From contig CACRSC010000009.1 of NCBI GenBank assembly GCA_902651635.1, forward strand, positions 169,998 through 233,997: DNA of 64,000 nucleotides, read 5' to 3'. This DNA comes from Mastigamoeba balamuthi (Eukaryota; Evosea; Mastigamoebida; Mastigamoebidae). Shown piece after piece: positions 47,915 to 59,127 of this stretch (positions within the stretch are counted from its first letter, which is position 1; each line of letters begins with the position of its first letter). Under the pieces are notes generated by a model. It did no database searches. It was not told the origin of the DNA and saw only the letters and a list, made by a program, of their open reading frames with translations. Position numbers and translations under genes: made by a program.

Positions 47915-50900
47915 TTACCAACACGACATGATGTAGGCCTGGACCTGCTTCCTCGTGTTCTCGGAGATGAGGTAGTTGTTCGAGATGGCCTCGTACGAGC
48001 TCTTGAGCGACTGCGCAAACGCGCTGTACTCCGCCTTTGCCGTGCCCGGAGCCCCGTTGACGCGCTCTCCGGCCTCGTTGGCGATGAGCAGCTGCGTGTA
48101 GTCCTCGGGGTAGGCGCCGTGGCCCCACTGCTGGTCGAGGACCTCCTTGGCCCTCTGCAGGCGCCACAGGCAGCGCGTCCAGCCGGGCAGCGGCTGCACC
48201 TCTTCCGCCCAGCTGACGTCGATGGCGAGCGGCTTGCTGGCCTCCCTCGCCGGCGCCCAGACCGACAGCGTCAGCGAGTTGCCGTCGTATGTCCACGAGC
48301 CCGCGGGCCCATCGTCGGAGTCGAGGTCGAAGCTGGCCTGCGCGCCGTCGATCGTCACGGAGCTCGGGGGGAGCACACCGACGACGCTGACGCGGTACGT
48401 GCGGCGAGTCGGCTGGCCCTGGAACCCTCCGGCGGCCCCCGAGACAGCGACGTGCATCGAGCGGCGGTCGTCCGCGAGGGTCCACGCGACGTCGGTCGAC
48501 GTCGACGCCCCGCTCTCGTAGTCGGACGTGAGTCCGTCGTCCTCGTAGACCGAGGTCGAGCCGGACCTCACAGCCCCGCCCGCGGGGTAGACAGTGAACA
48601 CGAGCGAGGAGTACTTCCGCTGGGCGCTGCCGAGCAGGGGCTTGCTCTGGGGCAGCGTGGGGATGACGGAGCCCGCGCGCACGAAGACGGGGATCTCCTC
48701 GAGCGCGTACTGGCGCTGCAGCGTCTGCGGCCCCGTGAAGACGTTGCCGCTCGAGGTCTCGACCCACGTTCCCGCGGGGATCCATATGTTCTTGGTAGAC
48801 AGCTGCGTGACCGGATCCACAGCAGAGACGACCGGGGCCACGAGGAAGTCCGAGCCAAACAGGTACTCCTCCTTGGAGTAGTTCTGAGGGCCGGGCACAA
48901 CGCACGCCGTCAGTCACGTCTGCATGCAGGAAAGAGGGGAGGGTCTGCGCACGTAGGCGTTGTCCTCCTCGGGCCAGTCGTAGTACAGAGGGTGCACGAG
49001 CGAGACGGCCGTGTCGTAGGCGAGGCGCGCCTGCGTGTAGATGTAGGGGATCAGCTGGGACCTGTACTGCGCTGCGCTCCGCATGGCCATGAAGTACCGC
49101 AGCGGGTACACCCACATCTGTGAAGTGGGGCAGAGGGGGGACCCTGTGAGCCACAGCCGCTGCCGGCTCTGCGTACCCTGCGGTCGTTGTTGGGGTCCTT
49201 GGTGCAGTGGTTGCGGAAGATGGGGCTCCAGGCGCCCCACTGGACCCAGCGCGTGTAGAGCTCGGGCTCGACGGGGGTCATGTGGCCGCCGAGGTCGTGG
49301 CTCCAGTAGCCGTAGAGCACGTTGGACGCCGTCGACGTGAAGTAGGGCTGGAACGCCAGCGACGACCAGCTGGGTATCACGTCGCCGCTGAACCCCACCT
49401 GGTAGCGGTGGTTGCCCAGACCGCCCCAGCGGTGCAGTATCATGCCGCGCAGGTTCTCGCCGCGGCGCTTGTGGTTGTTGAAGAAGACGTGGTTGAGCCA
49501 GAACGTGGGGTTGGGGTTGCCGGTGAGCCACTGCTGCCAGTCGAGCCACCAGAAGTCGATGCCCTGATCCGTGAGGGGCTGAAGCACGAGGTCCAGGTAC
49601 GCCCTGGCGAACGTCTCGTTCTGCAGGTCGTACGGAACGTACTCTGTTTGGCTCGGGTCCATCCCCATCGCCCTCGCCACCTCCTCGAACCTCTCCTCCC
49701 ACTTTTGCAGCTGCGTAGGGGGGAAAAGGAGCAGTGAGCACTCGGGCGACCGAAGGCCACAGGGAAGCTCGCGTACGCCAGAGGCGGGGTGCAGGTTGAG
49801 GGTGTTGCGCAGGCCGCGGCGCTTGCACCACGCGAGGAAGTTCTGTGGCTGCGGGAAGAGGCCCTTGTCCCACGTGTGGCCCGTCCAGCCGATCATCTGG
49901 CCCGCGGGGTCCAGCTGGCCCTTTTCTGCCTCCTTGTAGAAGGTCTGGTGCCAGTCCATGTCCGTCACCACCACGTCGAGCGGCGTGTTGTGCGCCACGT
50001 ACTCCTCCACAATAGCCTTCGTGCCCCTGTCATTGAACCCCCAATACCTGCACGACCAGTACACTTTAATCAAAACGAAACGGAAGCCACATTTGGCTTC
50101 CTGACTGATGCTGCTCTTGAAACGTTGTACCCAAGGACCCTAGGGCGAGCCTTCGGAGCAATTACGAACAAAATGAAGTAAATTACCGATAAATAAAACA
50201 ATTGAATTGCGAACCGGGAGAAGTAGATGCCGAAGGCGTAGCGCGGGGGTAGCGGGATCTTTCCGGCGATGAGCGTGAACTCGGCGAGGGCCTTGCGGTA
50301 GTCGAGCCCGTGGCCGAAGAAGTACCAGTCGATCCTGTCGTTGCGCTCGCCGACGAGCCACCGGTCTATCAGCCTCGTCGCCGAGTCGTCGACGAGCGCC
50401 CACCCGCCGCGCGAGACGAGCCCGTACGTGCAGTACAGGTCGCCCGCGTGGGGGTTGAGCGAGCAGTCGAGCTCCTCGGGGCCCTGCTGGTTGTCGAGCG
50501 TGCGCAGCGTGCCGAAGAGGTTGCCCGTGTCCTTGGTACCGGGCCTCCACGTTCCCGCGGTCGCGTCGCAGACGTCGATCTTGAGGTTCGCGGCGCTGAA
50601 GACTGTCTGGCCCTCGTTGCCGGGGGTGTACGAGAGCGACACGCGGGGCGTCTTGATCACTGCGGGCGGGCCAGTTCCCGGTAAGTTACACGGTGTGTGT
50701 AGCGTGACGTCGGGGGGTGTCTTTTGTCCTCTTTCTCGGAAGGAACAAAGCCGAGGCGAGACATCTGCGCGCCGGGGTGGAAGAAGAACGTACTGACGGA
50801 TGTGGAGGTGCGCTCGGTCCAGAACTGCGGCACGGGGAGCAGCCTGTTGAGGAAGACGAGCGAGGCGAGGTCGTCCCAGACACCCGTGTCCGACCACTCG

Positions 50901-51128
50901 ATACGCACGACACTCTCGGTGAGCACCGTGAACCTGGCGTGCTACCCCCGATAGCACACGCTCAGCAACAGTCTCCACGGGGGGATGGGGTCATTGGGCG
51001 TGGTGCGTGATTGGCTGGGATGCCGGGCGTACGCCGAAGGTGACGATGGCCTTGGGGTCAGCGGCGGGGTTGTCTGCCGACTGGGCAGCCACGAACAGCG
51101 TGGCGACGAGGAGCAGCAGGCGATCCAT
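47915..51128 (-). CDS. Secreted glycoside hydrolase family 31 (alpha-glucosidase type)
   Basis: Starts at 51128 with a signal peptide (MDRLLLLVATLFVAAQSADN). The N-terminal beta-domain follows over several exons (VRIEWSDTGVWDDLASLVFL, SLSYTPGNEGQTVFSAANLK). The GH31 barrel includes LPPRYAFGIYFSR, WGFNDRGTKAIVEEYVAHNT, LDVVVTDMDWHQTFY, then DFWWLDWQQWLTGN with the nucleophile Asp in WLDW, and RYQVGFSGDVIPSWSSLAFQ with the acid/base Asp in FSGD. GYWSHDLGGHM, WGAWSPIFRNHC and LIPYIYTQARLAYDTAV complete the fold. The C-terminal beta-domains run to MSCW at 47915. Several introns are present, one AT-rich (about 50190–50055). It would cleave alpha-glucosides outside the cell or in a lysosome; the exact sugar is open. 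Lacking an ER-retention signal, it is not evidently glucosidase II. Confidence 0.88.
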
Positions 51129-52550
51129 GTCTCCCGCGACTTCCGAAAGCAGAATAGAGAGTGTGGGTGTCCCGAGCGGTGTGGGCACCTCTGGTGTCGG
51201 TTGTGATGAGCGGATATTTCGTAGCAAACGCTGACTCAGCGAATTGCAAGAAGATGATATCGAGCCAATAATGGTTCGAATGGGCCTCATGCCAGCATAT
51301 CGTTGGCGCGCTGCCATGCCCCGTGGCAGTGGCGATGTGCAGGGCCATCGAGGCCGTCGCAGCAGCAGCAGTAGCTGTAGCTGTGGGCGACAGCAGTGAC
51401 CACGTCGACGCCAGCAGGAGCTGCAGCAACAGCAACGTCAGCCAGGAGGGGCAGACGAGGCGCCACTGCCGCTACGATTCTGAGAGGACCCTCGGTGTCA
51501 CGGTTTTGGCAAACAGGAGCACACGGAAACTTGTAATAAAAACCAACATGCAGCAGTTTTGCGTCGAAAATCTGAAAGATGATGCACAAATACATCACCA
51601 TACTGACATGTTCATCCTTGTGCCTACAGTGTACTTTATCAAAGGCAAATTAAATTAAAGGCATTCATTTAATCAGCTCAAAACTGCTTAAACTGCAGTG
51701 CTAATAGCAATTGAAATGCTACATGCGATCTAACTCTGCATTATCGTCCTTGATTACCAAGTGCTATGCAGCATTACTAGACCCACTAGCACAAATATTT
51801 GCACTAGTAGCGATTGTAATGCTAACTTAGCACTGCATTTCCATTGCATGCATCATATGTAGCACTATCCATTGCATGTAGCACTATTTCAGTGCATTTA
51901 GCACATTCATGCAATAATGGAGAAACGGGTCCTCCTCCGTGCAAAGTGCCCACCTCTTACCCTGTATCTGGATCTGCTGATGGTGCAGCAGATACTCCCA
52001 CGTGCTGAGACACTTTCACCCATCTCTTAAGTGCTCTCTGCCACTCACGCCTTGCCCTTCTCAAATTTCTTTGTCCTCCAAATAAAAGCAATTGTCCAAT
52101 AACTGATTTCCCACTTAAAATGTGTTTGATGTACATCAGCATCAATGCACATCACTCTCTCTACTGCCTCTTACTTCTTATGCCGGCTTATCTACTGCTG
52201 GTACAGGATATGCCAGTGGCACATGCTGTATGCCAGTGTCATATGCTATACCACTAGCACATAGCATGTGCTGCTGGCACAGTATGTGCTGGCGAAAATA
52301 ACTGCCAACATAACCACTGACTTATAACCCCCTTGTTCCAGGCCCCAGTTCTCAGGCCTGCCCATGCGGAATCGTGCGCGATTTTGTATACACACTCGCA
52401 CATGGGCCTCCTGCTCGTGTTGTGAAGCACAGCCAATTCCGAGCTTACTTCACAACTCACGTCGTGTTTTTTTCCAGAGACGAAAACTGCTGGTAGATAA
52501 CACCTTTTCGGGGAATTCCTGCCCATCAATGTACCACCAGCAGATAGCTA
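51129..52550. other. AT-rich gene-poor island, 5' part
   Basis: From about 51500 the composition drops well below the GC level of the neighbours. No open frame looks like a gene. Around 51690–51910 short words AGCACTA/TAGTGC and GCATG recur, including the palindrome CAAATATTTG (about 51794–51803). An imperfect inverted repeat, GCCAGTGGCACATGCT (52212–52227) against AGCATGTGCTGCTGGC (52263–52278), follows. Confidence 0.5.
52212..52278. repeat. Imperfect inverted repeat (hairpin)
   Basis: GCCAGTGGCACATGCT (52212–52227) pairs with AGCATGTGCTGCTGGC (52263–52278) at 14 of 16 positions, with a 35-nt loop. Further CTGCTGGTA-type words occur at about 52194, 52487, 52555 and 53241 and, inverted, at about 52534, suggesting related copies of one small element. 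Confidence 0.6.
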
Positions 52551-52599
52551 TGTACTGCTGGTACATAACATAAAGTTCCACTACTGAACTAATCACTTT

Positions 52600-53092
52600 C
52601 TCACCAACAATCATCCAGTACAGACTTGGCAAGCAGGAAGGAGTCCATCATTGCTGGAGAGCTGGACATTGGCTCCCTCATGCAGTGCATCAGGGACATT
52701 GACACAGCAAGGCACAGGTGGACAAGCTGACATTGGAGCTTGCAGCTGCCAGGAATGCGCCTCGTATGGGCAAGGCTGTCAACATGACCATCACTCAGGA
52801 GTACGTTGCCTTGCTCAAGGACAAGGCCAAGAAGTCCAAGGCGAAGTATAAGGAGCTCAGGAACGAGCTTGCAGCTGTTAATGCACAGCTTACTGCTTCA
52901 GGCATGGTGGTGAACAAGCTGCAGTGGCAGGTCAAGTAGACCGAGAAGCTGCTGGAGTATTGGACTATAGGCGGTGGACATCCCCCAGGAAAGAGCACCC
53001 CTGAGGTGGTCTTCAAGCCCTCAGCTGCACAGCCTTCCTCTTCTTCATCTGCTTCTTCTGCAGGTGCAACTTCCCAGGCACCGTTCCACTGA
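52600..53092 (+). pseudogene. Broken coiled-coil ORF in the AT-rich island
   Basis: Reading plus strand, SIIAGELDIGSLMQCIRDID and TARHR (to about 52713) shift frame into VDKLTLELAAARNAPRMGKA, VNMTITQEYVALLKDKAKKS and KAKYKELRNELAAVNAQLTA. A TAG interrupts at about 52937, after which the same frame continues TEKLLEYWTIGGGHPPGKST and PEVVFKPSAAQPSSSSSASS to a stop near 53092. The heptad-like charged pattern implies a coiled coil. One frameshift plus one in-frame stop, and codon use unlike its GC-rich neighbours, suggest a decayed or transferred gene or mobile-element fragment. No family recognised. Confidence 0.45.
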
Positions 53093-54460
53093 GCTCATTG
53101 AGTGTTCTCCCTGCTTTTCATGCTCTCTGTCATGGTCTCAGATCCGTTGCTTGATCTGTTGAATAAAGCAATTAACATTCTGCTCTTGGTAATTTGAGCT
53201 GGCTTGCATTTCTCATTTCCCACCTAGAGGTGGGATTAATGCATCTGCTGGTGGTACATGTTATCTGCCAGCAGGCAGGGCAGCAGAACAGTGAAACACC
53301 AGAGAAGCAGCTGAGAGACAATGAACCAGTTACTAAGTACATCAGACCTGCTGTCCCAGTGATATGCAATGAAGCCTTCCATCATCTGCACAGACATGAT
53401 GATACACATGGCATTTGGGAACTGTTTCTACCACTCTCTATCTCTAAGGGAAACAAATTTGAATTTGGGACAAACTGTTTCTAACTTAAAGTACCGGATC
53501 TTTGCAACAGCTGCAATTTAAGGATTTAAGGACAGCCATTAGTGTCATTCGAACCCCGCAGTCGCCGCGATTCAAATGAAGCCTTGTTTATCGAAAACGG
53601 TGAAGGTGACGAGGAGCTAGAGAATCCGTGAGGTTTTATACCCGCAATTTTGACCTAGAAGCTATCTATGTAGTGCTGCAGTATGATTTCCCCAGTTCAT
53701 TGTCACACACAAAATTACATTTAGTTGTGGGGTCCATAAGTTCTGCTACATTCCACTGTGCGGAGTTTCGGTCCATGGTGCTTTTCTGCCATAAACCCGT
53801 AGCTTCATTTATTTCAGGGTGCCCATTGAAACAACTTCCATGGCCATGTCTCCCGTTTCAGAGTCAAAAGATCTGTCTGTGGCAAAGGGTAGCCATCTTT
53901 TCCATTTGCCCGTTTCTACATTGTATCGGTATCAAATGTTCGGGAGTTCTACCTGGGCACTGGTGCAGTCTCCCTCGTGGCGTACAATGCTGCTTACAAT
54001 GCCCGCTGTTATAGTGCGATTCTTCTGCTATTGTCACGTCGCTGCCCACTTAACCCCTCCGGGACCCACCTGTAGGGAACTGAGAGCAGCGCGAACGAAG
54101 AGTGCCTGCTTCCGAACAAAGGACGAGCCAGAAAAAGATGGTGGACAAAAAAGTTAGGGAAAGGAGCCTTGAGCGGGACTCTGAGCGAACAGTTTCGCAG
54201 CAGCATGCACGAGGTGGGCAGATGCGGCCGCGACAGAGGCCTTTGCACTTAAAGAAGCAAGCCTCGTCCGCCGTTATGGCAGGCCCCATGGCGACGAGTC
54301 AGACTATCAATGACAACACGCTTGGTGGCTTTTGCATACGCAGACAGCGCGTTCCTCGAACAGAGAGCGAGTGAAAGCAATGTTGGTTCTTTCTCGCTGC
54401 AACTACTGCAAGCCCCGAGTCCTCCGAATCGTGTGCTCTTGTTTCGGGAGTTCAGCGTTG
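53093..54460. other. AT-rich gene-poor island, 3' part
   Basis: About 1.37 kb with no convincing gene. On the minus strand a 38-codon stretch (about 53930–53815) reads YRYNVETGKWKRWLPFATDR between stops, faintly kelch-like and possibly a remnant. Composition returns to GC-rich beyond about 54300, at the UFD2 3' end. Confidence 0.4.
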
Positions 54461-57400
54461 CTACTTCTTCCCCAGGCGCTCCTTGACGAACGCCTGTATG
54501 CGCTCGCGCAGGTCGTCGACGGGCTTCACTTGGTCGATGGTCAGCGGGGTGCGCGAGAAGGGGTCGAGATTGTTGGTCATCAGGTGCCTCGCGATGGTCG
54601 AGCGATCCACAATCATCTGGCTGGTGCTCAGGAGCACCGGGTCGGTCATGAGCTGGCCCATCAGAGGATCTGAGCCCCGAGCGTGGTTAGTCGCGAATGT
54701 ATGCGGGTAACAACACGTATTGAGACGCGCACCGACGAACTCGTCGGGGATGTCGCCGAGCATCTCCTCGAGGACCTCGTCCGAGCTCTTGATCTTGGTC
54801 GCACGCGCTATCACCTGGCGCAGCTCCGCGGCTTCGTCGGCGCTCACGACCGCGCTCTCCTGCGCCCAGCTCACGGCCTCCTCGAACGCCTCGGGCTTGA
54901 AGCAGCGCCCGTCCTGGGCGATCTGCTCGATGAAGGGCTCCGAGTCGGGGAGCGCCCCCAGCGCCACGTAGATGCCGACGATCTGCTTCAGCAGCGTCCG
55001 CATGTCGAACGAGAAGCGCTCGGGCTTGCTCCTCCTGAGCGCCTCCGACCCCGCGCCTGCGAGGTGTGTGAAGAAGTAGTCCAGCATCTCCGCGACAGGC
55101 CTCCGAACGTCCTCGTGGATGAGGACCGGCGCCGTGTCCTACAGCGTATGCGGTGAGCAGTGGCTCTACTGGGACTGCTGGAGCCGCCGTGGGTCTCACC
55201 TCCGTTGCCAGCCGGTGCAGGAGAGATATGCTCGCCGTCGCCGAGCTGCTGAAACTCCTGGCGTTGGCCTCGGCCTCTGCCAGCTTGCCCAGCTTGTCCT
55301 GCACGACCTCGGGGTTCAGCGAGGCCCAGTGCTGCGTGTCCTGGCGCTCCTCCTCGATCGCGGTTATCGTCTCGAGCCTCTGGACGACCTCGTCGAGCAG
55401 GAAGTTGGTGTCGTTGACCACGACAATGGCGAACTTCGTGAAGGCCTTGTTCAGCACCGTCTCCGCAAACGACGCGCGGTAGTTGGCCAACGGCCTGACG
55501 TACTCGAGGATCGTCTGCACGTCGGACCTCCACCAGAACTTGTCGTAGAACTGCGTGTGCGCTGTGCGGGTGGCCCCTTGAGAGCCGCTAAAGAGTGACT
55601 GGCACGTACATCCTGTGTGCTCAACGGTGACGTAGAAGTCCAGCAGCGTGGGAATGAGGTACTTCTCCAGCAGCGCGTTCCGCGTGAAGACATCAACACG
55701 GACACGGCGGTCCGGCCTGGGCACCAGAGCAGCCACGGCCTTTGTAGTGGAATCTGAGTACGAACGCACACGTGGGGAGTGCTCGCACCTGGACCAGCTC
55801 GGCGCGAGTGTAAGGACTGCGAATGTACGCGGGGCTCGATAGGAAGCAAACGATGAAGTCCATCACCGGCATCACCCACGGTGACTGGAGGACAACCTCC
55901 GAGTTGCTGCGGCAGAGTCAGCGCTGTACCGCTGCGGGCCATGTTGTGCGTACACCGCGGCAAACTTGATGAAGCTCCCCAGGTTGACAACGCAGAACTC
56001 GGGCAGCGACGCAAACTCCATGGGGACCTCCGTCGGCAGCGGGATGCTGTGGCGGTGCCTTTGGTCAGCCGGCCGATGGGGGTCAGCCTGGCGCCTCACC
56101 TTGCGCCCTCGGGGCAGACGAGGAACAGCATCCACCGCGTCGTCAAGTCGAAGTACGACCCAGCGTTGGCGAGGAGCGACTCGTCCAGCAGCATCGTGTG
56201 GTAGCACAGCATCATCCTCACAATCATGTCGACCTGCGACTTGGCCCCCGACGTGTCCTGCGCTGGCGCGTCAGCATCCAAGCCCCCAAGGCTCCCGGCA
56301 AATCGCGGCAAACCTGGCCCTTGGCTTCCAGCTCCTCCATCTGCTGCCTGTGGTGCTGCGGCAGTGTGAGACGCTCATAAATAGTGGAACCCTGTACCGA
56401 GTAGGCGCGCTGGAGCTCGGAGAGCCTCTGGATGCACCGCGCGAACCCCAGGTCGAAGCAGAGCATCGTCGCGAAGAAGCACTCGGTGGCCATCGTGCTG
56501 TACGTCCCCGAAGCGGCCTTGGACTCGGCGGTGATGGAGAGCGTCTCCTGGTCCTTGTTGTGCAGCTGCCACTCCTGCTGGCGGCTCGGGTTGCGCACGT
56601 CGACCCACGACATGACCTCCTTGTCCGAGGCAGCGAGCTTTGTCCTGTCCGTGAGGTCGATCCTGCGCTTCTCCTCCGTCAGGAAGTACCGCGGGTCAAT
56701 CCCCGTCTGCTAGCGCCGCCAAGCGAGGTGAGCAGTGGCAGCACCCCCAGCAGAGCATGCCTTCGAGGGGTCGAGCGAGCACAGCGGGTTGACCACCTCG
56801 AGCATGACCGCGGTCAGGTTGCACATGAACCCGTCCGTCGCGGTGGCGTTCTCGTCAAACTGCGTTGCCGTCAATTGAGCGAGCGAATAAAAGAAGGGTC
56901 TTTTGCTGCCCCGCTCACATGCATCTTCCTCCTCTCGGTGTTCAGAGACACCGCCGTGCACATCCACTTGAGGGCATGCTCGCGTGTCGCTGCGTCGCTG
57001 AGGAGTGACAACAGAATCCCAGCGACCTCGGTCTGTGGCGGCTGTGTCAGCAAGCGCTGGGGGCTGTGCCCGAACCCCAAGGCAGCGTCTCACTCACCTG
57101 GACGGCGTGCAGCGACTGCCTGAGCGCATTCATCGATGCCATGACGGACCCGTTCTGGTCGACGTTGGGGAAGTTCTGCATGGCGACCATGGGGCGGAAT
57201 TGCTACCGTTTGCGGTGCGTTGAGTTCGAGCCGCGAGCTCAGGGCTTGTCTCGCACCGGCGGGGGCAGCGGGGAGCGTCTCAGGAAGATTCCGAGGATGG
57301 TCTTCGACTCCACCTCGGCGCCGCTCGAGAGCTGCGGCAGCCACAAGTGCGACGCGCACAGCTGCGAGGTGGGCGACGGCGGTGAGCGGGCCCTCTGCGG

Positions 57401-58810
57401 AGAGCTGCGGCGGCGGTACTGCGTAGGCCGTCTCGGGCTTGGAGGCCAGGAACGTCAGCAGGTTCAGCCACCTGAGTATCCCCGTGTCGCTCTCGCGCGA
57501 GGCCCTCTCGAAGAGCTCCTGGAACAGCGGCGCCATCAACTGCAGTCACGCGCATGTGTCAGCCAGGCTTCGACGCTCGGGTCCTCGGCCGCTGCGAGTC
57601 TGCGCACGTCAGAGAGCTCTCCGGTGGGCCCGAAGCGCCTGACGAGCTCCTCGAGGAGGTCCTCCTTGTTGAGCGACTCGAGCGCACCGCCCAGCGCCCT
57701 CAGGACCCTCCACCTCGGCGTCGCCTGCGGCGCCCCCGCAGCGGGGCTCGCCAGGAGGCTCGGGTACATCGCCGCGAGGCCCGCGTACGACGCCAGCAGC
57801 GACCTGAGGTCCGCGACGGCGGCCTCGTGCTCGGCCCTGCACTGCGCGGGCACGCGCGACGAGTGCCTCGTGAGCGCGCCCTCCCGCAGCGCCCTGGCTA
57901 GGGCCTCGAGCGCGAAGTCGACGGGCTGCTGCGCGGCGGTCTCCATGGCGAGCACGACCGCGCGGTCGAGCAGGGCCTTTGAGAGGCCGTCGGCCCACGC
58001 GCTGGCGGCCACCTCTGCGCAGAGCGGCGTCGCGCGCCAGTCGAGGCCCAGCACGCGCGACAGCACCAGCTGCTCCCACTCCCTCAGCTCCCCGGGCACC
58101 CTCGCCGTGGGCCTGCGCGGCCGCTGGTGTCAGAGCGGTGGCCCTGCCCCCAGTGCGTCTCGCCGTACTGCGGAGACGTCGACGGCGACGGCGACGGCCT
58201 CGCTGGCGTCTCTGCGGTCTTCTGCTGCTGCGCAGCGGGCCTGCGCAGGTAGCGCACGCGTGAGTAGGGAGCTTCGTCTGAAGCTTGGCTGCGAACCGGG
58301 GCGCCGCGGCCGGCGACTGCTTGCGTTCTCCGGGCTTCTGCTGCGGCGCCAGCCTGAGTGGGGTGGTGCTAATTAAGTATTTCCATCGTTCGCATAAAAT
58401 CAATTGATTTGGGGTGGGATTCACAGCCGAGATCCCGGGTTGGTGGGCGCCGCTTTCGGGGCCTCGGCGGCCCTCTGCTCCGGGCTCTTCGCGGCCGGGG
58501 GTGCTGCTGGCGCTGGTGCTGGCGCTGCTGCGGGTGCCTTGGGCTGCGGCTGTGGCTGGGGCTGCGGCGACTGCGGCTTCAGGACCATGCCCGACGCCCT
58601 GGGCGCCGGCGACGACGCGTTGGGCTGCGCGTAGCGCTCGATGCGCTTGCGGCGCACCTCCTCCTCGCGCTGCGCACGCTCGGCGCGCTCGGCGTCCGTC
58701 TCGGCGGCGGGCGCCACGGGGGCGCCGTTGGGGCCGAGGTCGTGGTCGCCGGGCGGCAGCGGCTGCCGGGTGTTCTTGCCCTCCTCGCTGCCGAAGAACC
58801 AGGACCACAT
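54461..58810 (-). CDS. UFD2: Ubiquitin conjugation factor E4 (Ufd2/UBE4), U-box ligase
   Basis: Starts at 58810 (MWSWFFGSEEGKNTRQPLPP) with an Arg/Glu helix and a Pro/Ala/Gln-rich linker. The first intron contains TCAATTGATTT. The Ufd2 elongating-factor core follows over many exons: LREWEQLVLSRVLGLDWRAT, ESLNKEDLLEELVRRFG, about 57.5–55.5 kb of helical sequence including YFLTEEKRRIDLTDRTKLAA and LNQQEWQLHNKDQETLSITA-like blocks, then MRTLLKQIVGIYVALGALPD. The C-terminal U-box is DIPDEF, across an intron DPLMGQLMTDPVLLSTSQMI, VDRSTIARHLMTNNLDPFSR and TPLTIDQVKPVDDLRERIQA, ending ERLGKK at 54461. Ufd2 extends ubiquitin chains with Cdc48 in the UFD pathway. At least eight introns; internal junctions were not all resolved. 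It is divergent from VPS4. Confidence 0.9.
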
Positions 58811-59127
58811 CGCCAACTCAACGCGTGTGGTGTTGGATATTTATGGCGAGGGAAAATATCCCGCAGAGTTCCCGATATCTTTATGTTGCTGGCTATCTCC
58901 GGGCGGTGCAAGTCACTTGCAGCGGGGCTCCCGGCGATCGCACGGGAGGCCCTCAAGGGTGTCGGGGAGGTGCGGGCGCCATCGTGTGTGGAGGCCACAC
59001 GTCAAAGGTGGGGGGCGCTGAATCTGCGGCAAAAATCCGCAAATCAAAATCAGAAACTTTTGCCTCTGTGTGGACCCCTGCTGAGCGCGAGCGCGAAGCG
59101 GAGCCCGCCTTCCACACCGCACGCACC
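58811..59127. promoter_or_regulatory. Divergent promoter between UFD2 and VPS4
   Basis: 317 nt. GGATATTTATGGCGAGGG (about 58836) is followed by GAAAATATCCCGC and CCCGATATCTTTATG within 45 nt: three GATAT-type words facing both ways, 25–70 nt upstream of the UFD2 ATG. No coding region seen. Promoter role inferred. Confidence 0.5.

Noticed and set aside
52212-52278. CRISPR or integron-like array
   Set aside because: Only a few imperfect hairpins with no regular spacers, in a eukaryotic nuclear context.
53194-53484. Plus-strand open frame of 96 codons in the AT-rich island
   Set aside because: No start context, no family resemblance and composition like surrounding non-coding DNA.
53815-53930. 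Kelch-like fragment YRYNVETGKWKRW on the minus strand
   Set aside because: Only 38 codons between stops and no neighbouring repeat; too little to call a gene or pseudogene.
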